Positions 8,045-16,659 of a stretch of DNA of 64,000 nucleotides are shown here, piece by piece. Numbering within the stretch: the first letter of the stretch is position 1; each line of letters opens with the position of its first letter. A program made the position numbers and the translations under genes. The notes below the pieces were generated by a model. The model was not told where the DNA came from. It saw only the letters and a program-made list of their open reading frames with translations, and ran no database searches. The stretch is taken from positions 1 through 64,000 of the forward strand of contig NZ_QOWE01000024.1 of the NCBI RefSeq assembly GCF_003334855.1. Reading direction: 5' to 3'. Origin of the DNA: Larkinella punicea. GTDB lineage: Bacteria; Bacteroidota; Bacteroidia; Cytophagales; Spirosomataceae.

Positions 8045-8428
8045 ATGAAAAAATATACCTATTATCTGTCCCTGCTGCTATTTGTCATCCTGACGGCCTG
8101 TGATAAAGATGCTGAGCTAGAAGGAGTCGCCAATAGGCAGTTGGAGGTGTGTGGCGTCAAGGATCCGATCAACAATTTGAAATGGCTGAATGACCAGTTT
8201 AAACTATTTCTGGGAGGCCCATTGATCAATGGAATTGTGTTGTACCGCTACAAAGACAAAGAGGTAATTGAAGTGCAAAACGGCCTAGCCAGTTCCACCA
8301 ATCAGCATCAATATTATTGTGATGGGGAAAAATTGAACCTGGATGGTCCGGGCAGCTTTGCGCAGTTCAAAAAAGATCGGGAGGAGATCGCGGTACTGTA
8401 TGGGACGAATCTTTGGGGCAAATGGTAG
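8045..8428 (+). CDS. Hypothetical lipoprotein
   Basis: A 127-residue protein of unknown function. It starts MKKYTYYLSLLLFVILTAC, a clear lipoprotein signal with lipobox LTAC, followed by a charged DKDAELEG stretch. The mature part contains two further cysteines (EVCGVKDP and YYCDGEK) that could form a disulfide. The reading frame is open further upstream to 7967 but that part overlaps the inverted repeat and has no signal peptide, so the ATG at 8045 is used. It resembles the small immunity-like or DUF lipoproteins common in Cytophagales, without a firm family. Confidence 0.75.
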   Translation: MKKYTYYLSLLLFVILTACDKDAELEGVANRQLEVCGVKDPINNLKWLNDQFKLFLGGPLINGIVLYRYKDKEVIEVQNGLASSTNQHQYYCDGEKLNLDGPGSFAQFKKDREEIAVLYGTNLWGKW

Positions 8429-8467
8429 CAACCTTATCAATCCATTTTTAAGCTGCGGAATCCCGGT

Positions 8468-8965
8468 TCAAGACGGTTCCTTTCGTTTTTCCAGCCAGTC
8501 CTTCACCGCCGGGCCGGTTCCGAAAGGCCACGGTTTTAGTTCCGAAATGGGTACCAGTTTATAATCCTGAAGTTCTTCTTCGTCAATTTGAATCGTGCCC
8601 CACGCCCGGACGTGGTAGGTGATGATGATTTCGTTGCGCTGGTAAAAGGTGTAGACACCCAGTCGCTCCACAATTTCGGCATCCAGACCGATTTCCTCTT
8701 TAATTTCCCGCAAAACCGCCTGATCCGGTTCCTCACCCGGTTCCAGAAAACCCGTTACCAAACCAAACCATTCGGCCGGCCAGCCCCGGTTTTGAATCAG
8801 GATGACGGTATCGTTGTCGTACTCGACAATGGCACCCACGACCGGCAGCGGATTGTTCCAGAAAATGTAACCACAGGCGGCTGAACACACGAGCCGTTCG
8901 CGTCCTCCGGCAAAACCGGGCGTAAGCGAACTACCGCATTGGGGACAAAAATTCATCTTTGGCAT
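8468..8965 (-). CDS. Nudix hydrolase with zinc ribbon (NudC-like)
   Basis: A 165-residue hydrolase. The N-terminus has a zinc ribbon with CPQCG and, about 20 residues later, CSAACGY, as in NADH pyrophosphatases. The Nudix box follows: G at GFLEPGEE, then LREIKEEIG, matching GX5EX7REUXEEXGU. The NudC SQPWPFPxS signature is absent, so NADH is not guaranteed as substrate; ADP-ribose or another nucleoside diphosphate derivative is possible. ATGs at 8965 and 8956 are both plausible starts. The gene is divergent from ruvX. Confidence 0.88.
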   Translation of the reverse strand: MPKMNFCPQCGSSLTPGFAGGRERLVCSAACGYIFWNNPLPVVGAIVEYDNDTVILIQNRGWPAEWFGLVTGFLEPGEEPDQAVLREIKEEIGLDAEIVERLGVYTFYQRNEIIITYHVRAWGTIQIDEEELQDYKLVPISELKPWPFGTGPAVKDWLEKRKEPS

Positions 8966-9017
8966 CGGTTCAACGAAGGATTTGCGGTCAATATAAACAC
9001 CCCCGTTCGGATTTCCG

Positions 9018-9025
9018 TATATTTG
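9018..9025 (+). promoter_or_regulatory. -7 promoter element of ruvX-def
   Basis: TATATTTG matches TAnnTTTG perfectly and lies 24 bases before the TTG start codon proposed for ruvX. No TTG at the right -33 distance was seen. Confidence 0.5.
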
Positions 9026-9048
9026 CAATTCATTTAACAAAAGTTACT

Positions 9049-9462
9049 TTGCCCCGATTACTGGCTATTGATTACGGAACGAAGCGTACCGGTTTGTCGG
9101 TTACCGACCCGTTGCAGATTATCGCAACGGCGCTGGAAACCGTTCCGACGCATCAGTTGCTGGACTACCTGAAACGGTATGTTACCACCGAACCGGTCGA
9201 AGCGTTTGTGGTGGGAATGCCCACGCGCCTGGACGGATCGGATACGGACAATACGCCCCGGGTGAAGGGCTTCGTCGGCAGACTCAAAGCGGCTTTTCCG
9301 GACATTCCGGTGCATTGGCACGACGAGCGGTTTACGTCGGCGATGGCCTTACAATCCATGATTGCCAGTGGCGTCAGCAAAAAAGACCGGCGCGTCAAAG
9401 GCAATATCGACAAAGTGAGTGCAGTAATTATTTTACAATCCTTTATGGAATCCAAAAGGTGA
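9049..9462 (+). CDS. ruvX: Putative Holliday junction resolvase RuvX/YqgF
   Basis: A 137-residue RNase H-fold protein of the RuvX/YqgF family, implicated in pre-16S rRNA 5' maturation and possibly Holliday junction resolution. It shows the first active-site strand LLAIDYGTKRTGLSVTD, the VVGMPTRLDGSDT segment and the C-terminal WHDERFTSAMA motif. No ATG lies near the expected start: the frame opens with TTG at 9049 directly before CCCCGATTACTG (PRLL), so a TTG start is the best choice; an ATG-like start far upstream (8959) would lie inside the divergent Nudix gene. Its TGA overlaps the def ATG by one base, so the two are translationally coupled. Confidence 0.9.
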   Translation: MPRLLAIDYGTKRTGLSVTDPLQIIATALETVPTHQLLDYLKRYVTTEPVEAFVVGMPTRLDGSDTDNTPRVKGFVGRLKAAFPDIPVHWHDERFTSAMALQSMIASGVSKKDRRVKGNIDKVSAVIILQSFMESKR

Positions 9463-10034
9463 TGATTTACCCAATAATAGCTTACGGTGATTCCGTTTTG
9501 CGGAAACGGGCGCAGAACATCGACAAAGGGACTACCGATGTCAAAAAACTCAGTGAAGACCTGTTCGAGACGATGTATAACGCATCCGGCATCGGGCTGG
9601 CGGCTCCGCAGGTCGGCAAAAGCATCCGCATTTTTGTGGTCGATGGAACGGCCCTGAACGAAGACGAACCGGAAGAAGACAAGGACCCCAGCCTGATGGG
9701 TTTCAAGAAGGTTTTTATTAATCCGCAGATTCTGGAAGAAGACGGCGACGAATGGGGTTTTGAGGAAGGCTGTCTGAGCATTCCGCAAATCCGGGGGGAG
9801 GTTTTTCGGCCCGAATTCGTCAAAATTCAGTATTTCGATACCGACTGGAACGAACACATCGAAGAATATGACGGCATGGCCGCCCGCATCATCCAGCACG
9901 AATACGACCACCTCGAAGGCAAACTGTTTACGGATTACCTGCCGCCGTTGAAACGCCAGTTGATGAAGAAAAAACTGGCCGACATCACGCGCGGCAACGT
10001 GAAAGCGGATTATAAAATGAAGTTTCCGAAGTAA
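9462..10034 (+). CDS. def: Peptide deformylase
   Basis: A 190-residue metal-dependent deformylase that removes the N-formyl group from nascent proteins. The three family motifs are all present: GIGLAAPQVG (about residues 44-53), EEGCLSIP (about 102-109) and QHEYDHLEGKLF (about 145-156), giving the Cys and two His metal ligands and the catalytic Glu. A charged insert EDEPEEDKDPS between motif 1 and 2 is typical of Bacteroidota enzymes. The ATG overlaps the ruvX stop (TGATG). A long purine-rich inverted repeat follows the stop. Confidence 0.97.
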   Translation: MIYPIIAYGDSVLRKRAQNIDKGTTDVKKLSEDLFETMYNASGIGLAAPQVGKSIRIFVVDGTALNEDEPEEDKDPSLMGFKKVFINPQILEEDGDEWGFEEGCLSIPQIRGEVFRPEFVKIQYFDTDWNEHIEEYDGMAARIIQHEYDHLEGKLFTDYLPPLKRQLMKKKLADITRGNVKADYKMKFPK

Positions 10035-10161
10035 AGAGGGAGAGAGGAGGAAGGGGAGTAAAGGAAGAGAGGAGGAAGGAAAAGCCGCATTCCGCTGTCA
10101 AATTCCTTCTCTCTTCCTTCCCCCCTTCCTCCTCTCTCCCCTTTATTCCCTTCCTCCCTTT
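10032..10161. repeat. Purine/pyrimidine-rich inverted repeat between def and the amidase gene
   Basis: An almost pure purine stretch (10032-10079, rich in GAGAGGAGGAAGG) is mirrored by an almost pure pyrimidine stretch (10102-10161), forming imperfect arms of about 45 bases around AAAGCCGCATTCCGCTGTCA. Each arm contains short internal repeats. It starts at the def stop and ends at the next start codon, so it may terminate or attenuate transcription. Confidence 0.65.
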
Positions 10162-10932
10162 ATGCACCTCACCCTGCTGCAAACCAGCCTCCACTGGGAA
10201 AATCCGACGGCCAACCGGGCGATGCTCGAAGAGAAAATCTTCGCGCTGCCCGAAAAAACCGACCTCATTGTGTTGCCGGAAATGTTTACGACCGGTTTTT
10301 CGATGAACGCCAAAGCCCTGGCTGAACCGATGAACCTGACGACGTTCCGCTGGCTCAAACAGATGGCGGCCCAGACCGACGCCGTGGTGACGGGAAGTTA
10401 CATTGTGCAGGAAAAGGGCCAGTTCTACAACCGCCTGATCTGGATGGAACCCGACGGTTCGTTCGATGTCTACGACAAACGGCATTTGTTCCGAATGGCG
10501 GGGGAGGAGCAGACCTATGCCGGTGGCACGAAGCGACTGGTGAAATCCTGGCGCGGCTGGAACATTTGCCCGCTGATTTGCTACGACCTCCGGTTTCCGG
10601 TCTGGAGCCGGAATGCCGGGTTGGAATACGACCTGTTACTGTATGTGGCCAACTGGCCTGCCGCCCGCAGCACCGCCTGGAATGCCCTGCTGCAAGCCCG
10701 CGCCATCGAAAATCTGGCGTATGTGGCGGGTGTGAACCGCGTTGGTGAAGATGGAAACGGACATGCCTACGCGGGTGATTCAAGCCTGATCGATCCGAAA
10801 GGCGAGGTGCTTTTCCGGCAAAACCAGACCGAAACGGTGTTCCAAACCACCCTCTCACTCGACGAATTAAGCGTCTACCGCGAGCGGTTTCCGGCCAACC
10901 GCGATGCGGATGATTTTCGGATAATTGGATAA
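10162..10932 (+). CDS. Nitrilase-family omega-amidase (YafV/Nit2-like)
   Basis: A 256-residue carbon-nitrogen hydrolase. The catalytic triad of the superfamily is visible: Glu in LIVLPEMFTTGF (about residue 41), Lys in VYDKRHLF (about 110) and Cys in ICYDLRFPVW (about 143). MFTTGFSM and KRHLFRMAGE are characteristic of omega-amidase/YafV, which hydrolyses alpha-ketoglutaramate or alpha-ketosuccinamate, products of glutamine and asparagine transamination. An aspartate-type aminotransferase gene follows on the same strand, in keeping with such a pathway, but an independent promoter lies between them. Confidence 0.9.
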   Translation: MHLTLLQTSLHWENPTANRAMLEEKIFALPEKTDLIVLPEMFTTGFSMNAKALAEPMNLTTFRWLKQMAAQTDAVVTGSYIVQEKGQFYNRLIWMEPDGSFDVYDKRHLFRMAGEEQTYAGGTKRLVKSWRGWNICPLICYDLRFPVWSRNAGLEYDLLLYVANWPAARSTAWNALLQARAIENLAYVAGVNRVGEDGNGHAYAGDSSLIDPKGEVLFRQNQTETVFQTTLSLDELSVYRERFPANRDADDFRIIG

Positions 10933-11014
10933 AAACCGGAAATGCAGTGACTCCAATTTTCTGCCCGATAACTATAAAAATTCAAATTTTACGCACTTAT
11001 CGTTAGATAGTTAG

Positions 11015-11022
11015 TAATTTTG
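11015..11022 (+). promoter_or_regulatory. -7 promoter element of the aminotransferase gene
   Basis: TAATTTTG is a perfect TAnnTTTG match. Transcription would begin near 11026, giving a leader of about 70 bases that contains a CCCGG/CCGGG hairpin and the string GGGACGCAAAGTC (11042-11054). Confidence 0.55.
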
Positions 11023-11097
11023 TGCCCGGGATACGCAGTCCGGGACGCAAAGTCAGGTTGAATAGGCCCGTTTATTGAATCAATCACCTCATATCTC

Positions 11098-12315
11098 ATG
11101 TCTGCATCGGTAGAAACTGTCAGTTTATTGGCAGACCGCATCATCGCGCTGGAGGAGTCGTCAACATTGGCGATGACCAAAAAAGCCCGCGAACTGGCCG
11201 CTCAGGGCCACAAAGTAATCAGTCTCAGCGTTGGAGAACCTGATTTCAAGACGCCGAAACACATTTGCGAAGCCGCCAAACAAGCCATCGACGAAGGCTA
11301 CCACGGTTATTCGCCCGTAGCGGGTTATGCCGATCTGCGGAAAGCCATTGCAGATAAGTTTAAACGGGAAAATAATATTGACTGGAAACCGGAAAATATC
11401 GTGGTTTCGACGGGTGCCAAACACTCGCTGGCGAACGTCATTCAGGTGCTGGTGAACCCCGGCGACGAGGTGATCATTCTGGCTCCCTATTGGGTAAGCT
11501 ATTCCGAAATGGTGAAACTCGCTGAAGGAAAGTCGATTATCCTCGAAGGGGCTTTTGATAATGACTTCAAAGTAACGGCGGATCAACTGGAAGCAGCCAT
11601 TACGGATCGCACCAAAATCGTGATGTATGCATCGCCCAACAACCCGACCGGTTCGGTGTATAGCGAAGACGAACTGCGCGCCATCGCCGACGTGGTGGCC
11701 CGGCACGAAAACGTGATTGTGCTGGCCGACGAAATCTACGAACACATCAATTTTACGGATAAAGGCCATTTCAGCATCGGTTCCATTCCCGAAATCAAAG
11801 ACCGCGTCGTTACCGTTAACGGCGTCGCGAAAGGTTTTGCGATGACAGGCTGGCGGATTGGTTACATCGGAGCGGCCAAATGGATCGCCGACGGCGTGGA
11901 AAAATTGCAGGGACAGGTCACTTCCGGAACCGGTTCGATCTCGCAGCGGGCTACCCTGGCCGCCCTGAACGGCCCGATGGAACCGACGCGTGAAATGTCG
12001 AAAGCCTACGAACGTCGCCGGGATCTGGTGGTCAAACTGCTGAAAGAAATTCCCGGTTTTAAAGTGAACGTGCCGGAAGGCGCTTTCTACGCGTTCCCCG
12101 ACATCAGCTACTATTACGGCAAATCGGACGGAACAACGACCATCAACGACTCGGACGATTTTGCCGCCTGGTTGCTCAATACGGCTTATGTGGCAACCGT
12201 GGCCGGCTCAGGTTTTGGTGCTCCCTACGGTCTGCGGATTTCAACGGCAGCCTCCGACGAAGCCCTGACCGAAGCCGTACAACGCATTAAAGACGCGGTT
12301 GCTACCTTAAAATAA
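11098..12315 (+). CDS. aspC: Pyridoxal phosphate-dependent aspartate aminotransferase
   Basis: A 405-residue class I/II aminotransferase (fold type I). Clear landmarks are SVGEPDFKTPKH, YASPNNPTGSVYSEDE (the Asn that contacts PLP), VLADEIYEHINF (Asp and Tyr of the PLP site) and VNGVAKGFAMTGWRIGYIG with the Schiff-base lysine in GVAKGFAMTG. It most resembles bacterial AspAT of the Ib subgroup, transferring the amino group between aspartate and 2-oxoglutarate. A separate promoter precedes it. Substrate range beyond aspartate is not readable from the sequence. Confidence 0.95.
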   Translation: MSASVETVSLLADRIIALEESSTLAMTKKARELAAQGHKVISLSVGEPDFKTPKHICEAAKQAIDEGYHGYSPVAGYADLRKAIADKFKRENNIDWKPENIVVSTGAKHSLANVIQVLVNPGDEVIILAPYWVSYSEMVKLAEGKSIILEGAFDNDFKVTADQLEAAITDRTKIVMYASPNNPTGSVYSEDELRAIADVVARHENVIVLADEIYEHINFTDKGHFSIGSIPEIKDRVVTVNGVAKGFAMTGWRIGYIGAAKWIADGVEKLQGQVTSGTGSISQRATLAALNGPMEPTREMSKAYERRRDLVVKLLKEIPGFKVNVPEGAFYAFPDISYYYGKSDGTTTINDSDDFAAWLLNTAYVATVAGSGFGAPYGLRISTAASDEALTEAVQRIKDAVATLK

Positions 12316-12327
12316 ATAGAGACGATA

Positions 12328-12397
12328 GAAGTGAGACAAGAGAATAAAGACAGACTTCACCGATTGACATTTTGTCTCTATTCTCTTGTCTTACTTC
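12328..12397. repeat. Inverted repeat after aspC (25-bp arms, 2 mismatches)
   Basis: Arms at 12328-12352 and 12373-12397, rich in GACAAGAGAATA and its complement, surround a 20-base loop. It lies just after the aspC stop and shares the architecture of the hairpins at 2546-2610 and 13765-13853. A terminator role is likely. Confidence 0.6.
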
Positions 12398-12438
12398 TTT
12401 TTTCTTAAAAATCATCAAGCATTAATTACTCCCTTTTT

Positions 12439-13755
12439 ATGTCTACAGAAACATCCACGTACGTTCCGTACAAAGTTAAAGACATCGCGCTGGCCGAATG
12501 GGGCCGCAAGGAAATCCGGTTGGCCGAAGCCGAAATGCCGGGTTTGATGTCCCTCCGCAAAGAGTTCGGACCGTCGAAACCCCTCGCTGGTGCCTACATT
12601 GCCGGTTGTCTGCACATGACGATCCAGACCGCCGTTCTGATCGAAACCCTGGTTGAGCTGGGTGCCGAAGTGACCTGGTCATCGTGTAATATCTTCTCGA
12701 CGCAGGACCATGCTGCAGCCGCGATTGCCGCTGCCGGTATTTCGGTGTATGCCTGGAAAGGTATGAACGAAGAAGAATTTAACTGGTGTATCGAGCAGAC
12801 GTTGTTTTTTGGCGAAGAGCGGAAACCGCTGAACATGATTCTGGACGATGGTGGTGACCTGACCAACATGGTTTTCGACCTCTATCCGGAACTGATTGCC
12901 AACATCAAAGGCTTGTCGGAAGAAACGACGACGGGCGTTCACCGCTTGTATGAGCGCATGAAAAACGGGACGCTGCATTTGCCCGCCATCAACGTCAACG
13001 ACTCGGTTACCAAATCGAAATTCGATAACAAATACGGCTGCCGCGAGTCGCTGGTGGATGCCATCCGTCGGGGAACCGATTTGATGCTGGCTGGTAAAGT
13101 AGCGGTTGTCGCCGGCTATGGTGACGTAGGAAAAGGTTCTGCCGAATCACTCCGTGGTGCCGGTTGCCGCGTGCTGGTGACGGAAATCGACCCGATTTGT
13201 GCGCTGCAAGCCGCGATGGACGGTTATGAAGTGGTCACGATGGACGAGGCTGCGACCCGCGCCAATATTTTCGTAACCGCAACGGGTAACATCAACATCG
13301 TGAAAGACCGTCACTTCAAGACGATGCGCGACAAGGCGGTGGTTTGTAACATCGGTCACTTCGACAACGAAATCGATATGGCGTGGTTGAATGCAAACTA
13401 CGGTCATTCGAAGAGCCAGATCAAACCGCAGGTCGATCTGTATGAAATTGATGGCAAAGAAATCATCGTGCTGGCCGAAGGCCGTCTGGTGAATCTGGGC
13501 GTTGCGATGGGTCACCCGTCGTTTGTGATGTCCTGCTCGTTCTCGAACCAGACGCTGGCGCAATTGGAACTGTGGGCCAATTCGGACAAATATGAAAACA
13601 AGGTCTACATTCTGCCGAAACACCTCGACGAAAAAGTAGCGGCTTTGCACCTCGATCACGTAGGCGCAAAACTGGAAAAACTGGATCAGGAGCAGGCGGA
13701 ATACATCGGTGTAACGACCGAAGGCCCCTACAAATCGGATCTGTACCGGTATTAA
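12439..13755 (+). CDS. ahcY: Adenosylhomocysteinase
   Basis: A 438-residue SAH hydrolase that converts S-adenosylhomocysteine to adenosine and homocysteine in the methyl cycle. The NAD-binding Rossmann motif is [20 protein letters not shown] (about residues 215-234); [20 protein letters not shown] contains the lysine and asparagine of the active site, and the C-terminus ends in the conserved PYKSDLYRY, whose Lys and Tyr reach into the partner subunit. Length and motifs are canonical. No SAH riboswitch was seen in the leader; instead the region after aspC holds a hairpin. Confidence 0.98.
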   Translation: MSTETSTYVPYKVKDIALAEWGRKEIRLAEAEMPGLMSLRKEFGPSKPLAGAYIAGCLHMTIQTAVLIETLVELGAEVTWSSCNIFSTQDHAAAAIAAAGISVYAWKGMNEEEFNWCIEQTLFFGEERKPLNMILDDGGDLTNMVFDLYPELIANIKGLSEETTTGVHRLYERMKNGTLHLPAINVNDSVTKSKFDNKYGCRESLVDAIRRGTDLMLAGKVAVVAGYGDVGKGSAESLRGAGCRVLVTEIDPICALQAAMDGYEVVTMDEAATRANIFVTATGNINIVKDRHFKTMRDKAVVCNIGHFDNEIDMAWLNANYGHSKSQIKPQVDLYEIDGKEIIVLAEGRLVNLGVAMGHPSFVMSCSFSNQTLAQLELWANSDKYENKVYILPKHLDEKVAALHLDHVGAKLEKLDQEQAEYIGVTTEGPYKSDLYRY

Positions 13756-13764
13756 ACAGTTAAG

Positions 13765-13853
13765 AGTGAAGAGTTAAAAATTAAGAGTTAGAATGGGACT
13801 GCGCCGTTGAAGGCGTCAGCCTACTTTTAACTCTTAATTTTTAACTCTTCACT
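13765..13853. repeat. Inverted repeat of GAGTTAA units between ahcY and safE
   Basis: Perfect 26-base arms at 13765-13790 and 13828-13853. Each arm is composed of degenerate 7-base units (GAGTGAA, GAGTTAA). It sits between convergent gene ends (ahcY stop 13755, safE stop 13855), so it would work as a bidirectional terminator. Confidence 0.7.
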
Positions 13854-13854
13854 T

Positions 13855-14556
13855 TTAATTCTTAACTCCCTTCCCGTGGCAAATCGGAACTTCGTGGCCC
13901 GTCTGGTCAATGACAGTGGAAGGATAGAAACCCCGAACCAGTAAGAGAAAGGCCAGGGCAATCGTGATGACCGGCATCAAGACCGTAAACCGGCGTCGCA
14001 GGTTTACGGGAAAAAACGTCGGGACAAACCGGACCAGCAGCAAAGCCGGCACCGTTCCCAGGCCGAACAACGCCATGTAGAATGCGCCGGTTGCCGCGCT
14101 TCCGGTTGTGATGGCTCCGGTCAGGGCGACGTACAAAAAACCGCAGGGCAATAAACCGTTCAGAAAGCCCAATCCAGTAAATGTCTTTAAATTAGGGCTT
14201 TGCAAAAACCGAGACATCGGTTTGGTCACCCAGCTTCGTCCCCCATTCAGAGACAAACCGGTCAGTTTTCCGTGCTGGAACAGAACCCAGATCAGCAGAA
14301 ACAGACCGCCAGCGATTGACACCGATCGCTGCAAACCGGCCAGCAACAGCCCCTGACCGATGGTGCCGACCAGCAACCCCAGTCCGGAATAGGCGGTAAT
14401 TCTCCCCACATGATACAGTCCCATCGCCAGCACCCGTTGTGAACGGGGCAATCGTCCGACGGGCAAGGCCATCGCCAGCGGTCCGCACATGCCGACGCAG
14501 TGCAGGCTGCCGACTAAACCCGTGGTCAGGGCTGCGATGATCCAGACATTCTGCAC
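13855..14556 (-). CDS. SafE/CcoH-linked sulfite exporter TauE-like membrane protein
   Basis: A 233-residue protein with about six transmembrane helices. The N-terminal helix carries LVGSLHCVGMCGPLAMALP, the HCxxMCGP motif that defines the heavy-metal/'urease accessory protein UreH-like' branch of the TauE/SafE family found in cbb3 clusters. In such clusters it is thought to help copper supply or oxidase assembly; that role is inferred from context here too. It is the last gene of the cco set and starts one base after the ccoH stop region (14556 versus 14558), so it is translationally coupled. Confidence 0.88.
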   Translation of the reverse strand: MQNVWIIAALTTGLVGSLHCVGMCGPLAMALPVGRLPRSQRVLAMGLYHVGRITAYSGLGLLVGTIGQGLLLAGLQRSVSIAGGLFLLIWVLFQHGKLTGLSLNGGRSWVTKPMSRFLQSPNLKTFTGLGFLNGLLPCGFLYVALTGAITTGSAATGAFYMALFGLGTVPALLLVRFVPTFFPVNLRRRFTVLMPVITIALAFLLLVRGFYPSTVIDQTGHEVPICHGKGVKN

Positions 14557-14557
14557 G

Positions 14558-14983
14558 TTACGGAATGGTTACGGTTTGTTCGCTGTAATATTCCTGCCCG
14601 TTTTCCAGCCAGTTCAGTTGCACACGCCAGAAACCGGACGCCAGTTTGGCGGTCGAAACCGTGGTTTGGCCGGGCTGCAAGGCAACACTCCGATCCTGTC
14701 GGCGATCCGAAGGGCGGTAAAAGGTCAGTTTGCCACTGGTTGAACCCGCTTCCGATCGCGTCAGTTCGACCACCTGCCGGGAGGCATCGAAGTGAATGGT
14801 CGGCGATTCTGCCAGTTTGGCGGTTCGGGCTACCCGGTCAATCTGTTGTTGAAAGGCGATTTCGGTTTGGTAATAATCATCGCGCACCAGATCGACCCGT
14901 TGGCGGCACATGAGATACACCAGGGTGCCGATAAATCCGGCAAATAGGATGTAAACGAGTACGATGGCTTTTCCCCAGTTCAT
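14558..14983 (-). CDS. ccoH: FixH/CcoH family cbb3 oxidase assembly protein
   Basis: A 141-residue protein anchored by one N-terminal transmembrane helix (MNWGKAIVLVYILFAGFIGTLVYLM split after residue 20) with a periplasmic Ig-like domain ending in FWRVQLNWLENGQEYYSE. CcoH/FixH proteins interact with the cbb3 complex during assembly. The frame is open upstream to 15070 but that stretch is the inverted repeat between ccoG and ccoH, so the ATG at 14983 is chosen. A stand-alone gene resembling only the last domain occurs at 29149-29394. Confidence 0.9.
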   Translation of the reverse strand: MNWGKAIVLVYILFAGFIGTLVYLMCRQRVDLVRDDYYQTEIAFQQQIDRVARTAKLAESPTIHFDASRQVVELTRSEAGSTSGKLTFYRPSDRRQDRSVALQPGQTTVSTAKLASGFWRVQLNWLENGQEYYSEQTVTIP

Positions 14984-14989
14984 GGATTC

Positions 14990-15107
14990 AATGATAGAAT
15001 GAGTGAATGATAGAATGAGTGAATAAAAAAGAGCTGACGATTGAAGGAAGTTCGGGCAATACCCATTCATTCATTCATTCATTCTATCATTCACTCATTC
15101 TATCATT
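14990..15107. repeat. Inverted repeat of AATGATAGAATGAGTG units between ccoG and ccoH
   Basis: Perfect 28-base arms at 14990-15017 and 15080-15107, each containing nearly two copies of a 16-base unit (AATGATAGAATGAGTG), followed on one side by an extra CATT tandem (15064-15083). The right arm overlaps the ccoG stop codon. Being inside an operon, it may attenuate or process the transcript. Confidence 0.7.
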
Positions 15108-16647
15108 ATTTTACAGGTCCCAAAAACGTCGTTTCGATCTGGTCGACAACTTCGTTACCGGCCAGCACGTCGATGTGAAGTGGCGTGCTGTTTTGCCGGA
15201 TGGTTTTCTCCGGTAGATCGATGAAGAACATTCCCTTGGTTAGCTCCCCGGCCGGCACCGACGACAGCGGCTGTACGAAGCGCAGTTTGGCATCCGTTCG
15301 GCTTAGGCGGAATTGAACCGGCAAGGTCCGGTAGGTCTTGTTGATCACTTCCACCAGATACAGGTTCGATACCTTACCGCCTGTTTCGCGCTGGTACAAC
15401 TGCCCCGGTGCCCGCAAAACCGTCACGTCCATCACCGGCCGGCTGACGAGCAGAAAACCGATGATTCCCAACAGAACGAGCAACACGCCACTGTAGGCCA
15501 GAATCCGGGCGGTAAACCGGAACGGTTTTCCCTGTTCAATATTGGCCTGCGAATCCATGCGGATCAGCCCCTGGGGCAGTTCGATTTTGTCCATGACACT
15601 GTCACAGACGTCGATGCAGAGCGTGCAGTTGATGCATTCCAGTTGCGTCCCGTTCCGAATGTCGATTCCCATCGGACAGACCTGCACACAAAGCTTACAG
15701 TCAATGCAATCGCCCTTCGGAGCTTTAGGAGTTAAGAGTGAAGAGTTAAGAGTTATGAGTGAAGGCTGGGCCTCGGGATGATCCGATTTTAAATTCTTAA
15801 CTCTTAACTCATCATTCTTAACTCTTAACTCATCATTCTTAACTCTTAACTCTTCACCGCCCGGCGGCTCGGTCTTAACTCTTTTCCCGCGCGGTTCTCC
15901 CCGGATGTAGTCGTAGGCGACGATCAGGGAGTTTTTGTCCAGCAAAACGCCTTGCAGCCTTCCGTACGGGCAGATGGTCGTGCAGACGATTTCGCGCAGC
16001 CAGGCAAAAACGAGGTAAAATACGCCCGTAAAGATGACAATGGCCGACAGACCGGCGAGGTGCTGTGCCGGGTTGTCGGTGATGAGGGTCAGCCACTGGT
16101 CACGGCCAATGATGTAGGCCAGAAAAGTGTTGCTGATGGCGAACGAAATCAGGAAGAAAACGCCGTGTTTCAGGCCTTTTTTGACCACTTTTTCGGTTGT
16201 CCAGGGGCTGGCATCCAGCCGTTTCCGGGCGTTAAAATCGCCCTCGATCCAGCCTTCGATTTTCCGGAAAACCATTTCCATAAAAATCGTCTGCGGACAC
16301 GCCCAGCCGCACCACACCCGACCATAGACGACCGTGAACAGCGCCACAAACACGATGAAGGCAATCAACCCAAACGCAACCAGGTAAAAATCCTGCGGCC
16401 AGAACGGTACGCCGAAAAAGATAAACCGGCGTTCGAGCACGTTGAACAGGAACAACGGATGCCCGTCGATCCACACAAAAGGCCCGGCAAACAACACGAT
16501 CAGCAGCACCACTGCCACCACCGTCCGCCAGCGGGTAAACCGGCCGGTGGTTTCACGCGGATACAACCACCGCCGACCGCCGGAGGCATCGGCTGTGGGC
16601 AGCGTATCGCGGAAATCGGAGGGGGGAAGTGCTACGTTGGATTTCAT
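15106..16647 (-). CDS. ccoG: Cytochrome c oxidase accessory protein CcoG with in-frame heptad insert
   Basis: A 513-residue polyferredoxin-type membrane protein (CcoG/FixG/RdxA), known to act in copper reduction for cbb3 oxidase assembly. Five or so transmembrane segments surround GRVWCGWACPQTIFME; two 4Fe-4S motifs follow (CIDCKLCVQVCP and CINCTLCIDVCD), then an Ig-like C-terminal domain. Between GEPRGKR and PKGDCIDC about 50 extra residues occur (about 255-306), including three heptads ELRVKND/ELRVKND/ELRVKNL. These are encoded by a repeat of the same type seen in intergenic regions nearby. The frame is intact, so the protein is probably functional with a tolerated loop. Confidence 0.93.
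   Translation of the reverse strand: MKSNVALPPSDFRDTLPTADASGGRRWLYPRETTGRFTRWRTVVAVVLLIVLFAGPFVWIDGHPLFLFNVLERRFIFFGVPFWPQDFYLVAFGLIAFIVFVALFTVVYGRVWCGWACPQTIFMEMVFRKIEGWIEGDFNARKRLDASPWTTEKVVKKGLKHGVFFLISFAISNTFLAYIIGRDQWLTLITDNPAQHLAGLSAIVIFTGVFYLVFAWLREIVCTTICPYGRLQGVLLDKNSLIVAYDYIRGEPRGKRVKTEPPGGEELRVKNDELRVKNDELRVKNLKSDHPEAQPSLITLNSSLLTPKAPKGDCIDCKLCVQVCPMGIDIRNGTQLECINCTLCIDVCDSVMDKIELPQGLIRMDSQANIEQGKPFRFTARILAYSGVLLVLLGIIGFLLVSRPVMDVTVLRAPGQLYQRETGGKVSNLYLVEVINKTYRTLPVQFRLSRTDAKLRFVQPLSSVPAGELTKGMFFIDLPEKTIRQNSTPLHIDVLAGNEVVDQIETTFLGPVK
15731..15857. repeat. In-frame tandem and inverted repeat inside ccoG
   Basis: Three direct 21-base units (15793-15813, 15814-15834, 15835-15855) built from ATTCTTAACTC and TTAACTC are preceded at 15731-15765 by sequence complementary to them (18 bases perfect, GTGAAGAGTTAAGAGTTA). 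Because 21 is a multiple of three the coding frame is kept and the units read as heptapeptides on the minus strand. Confidence 0.85.
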
Positions 16648-16659
16648 AGGAGTGTTGAG

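Noticed and set aside
15793-15855. Three 21-base direct repeats considered as a CRISPR array
   Set aside because: The units are directly adjacent without spacers, lie inside ccoG and keep its frame; no cas genes are present.
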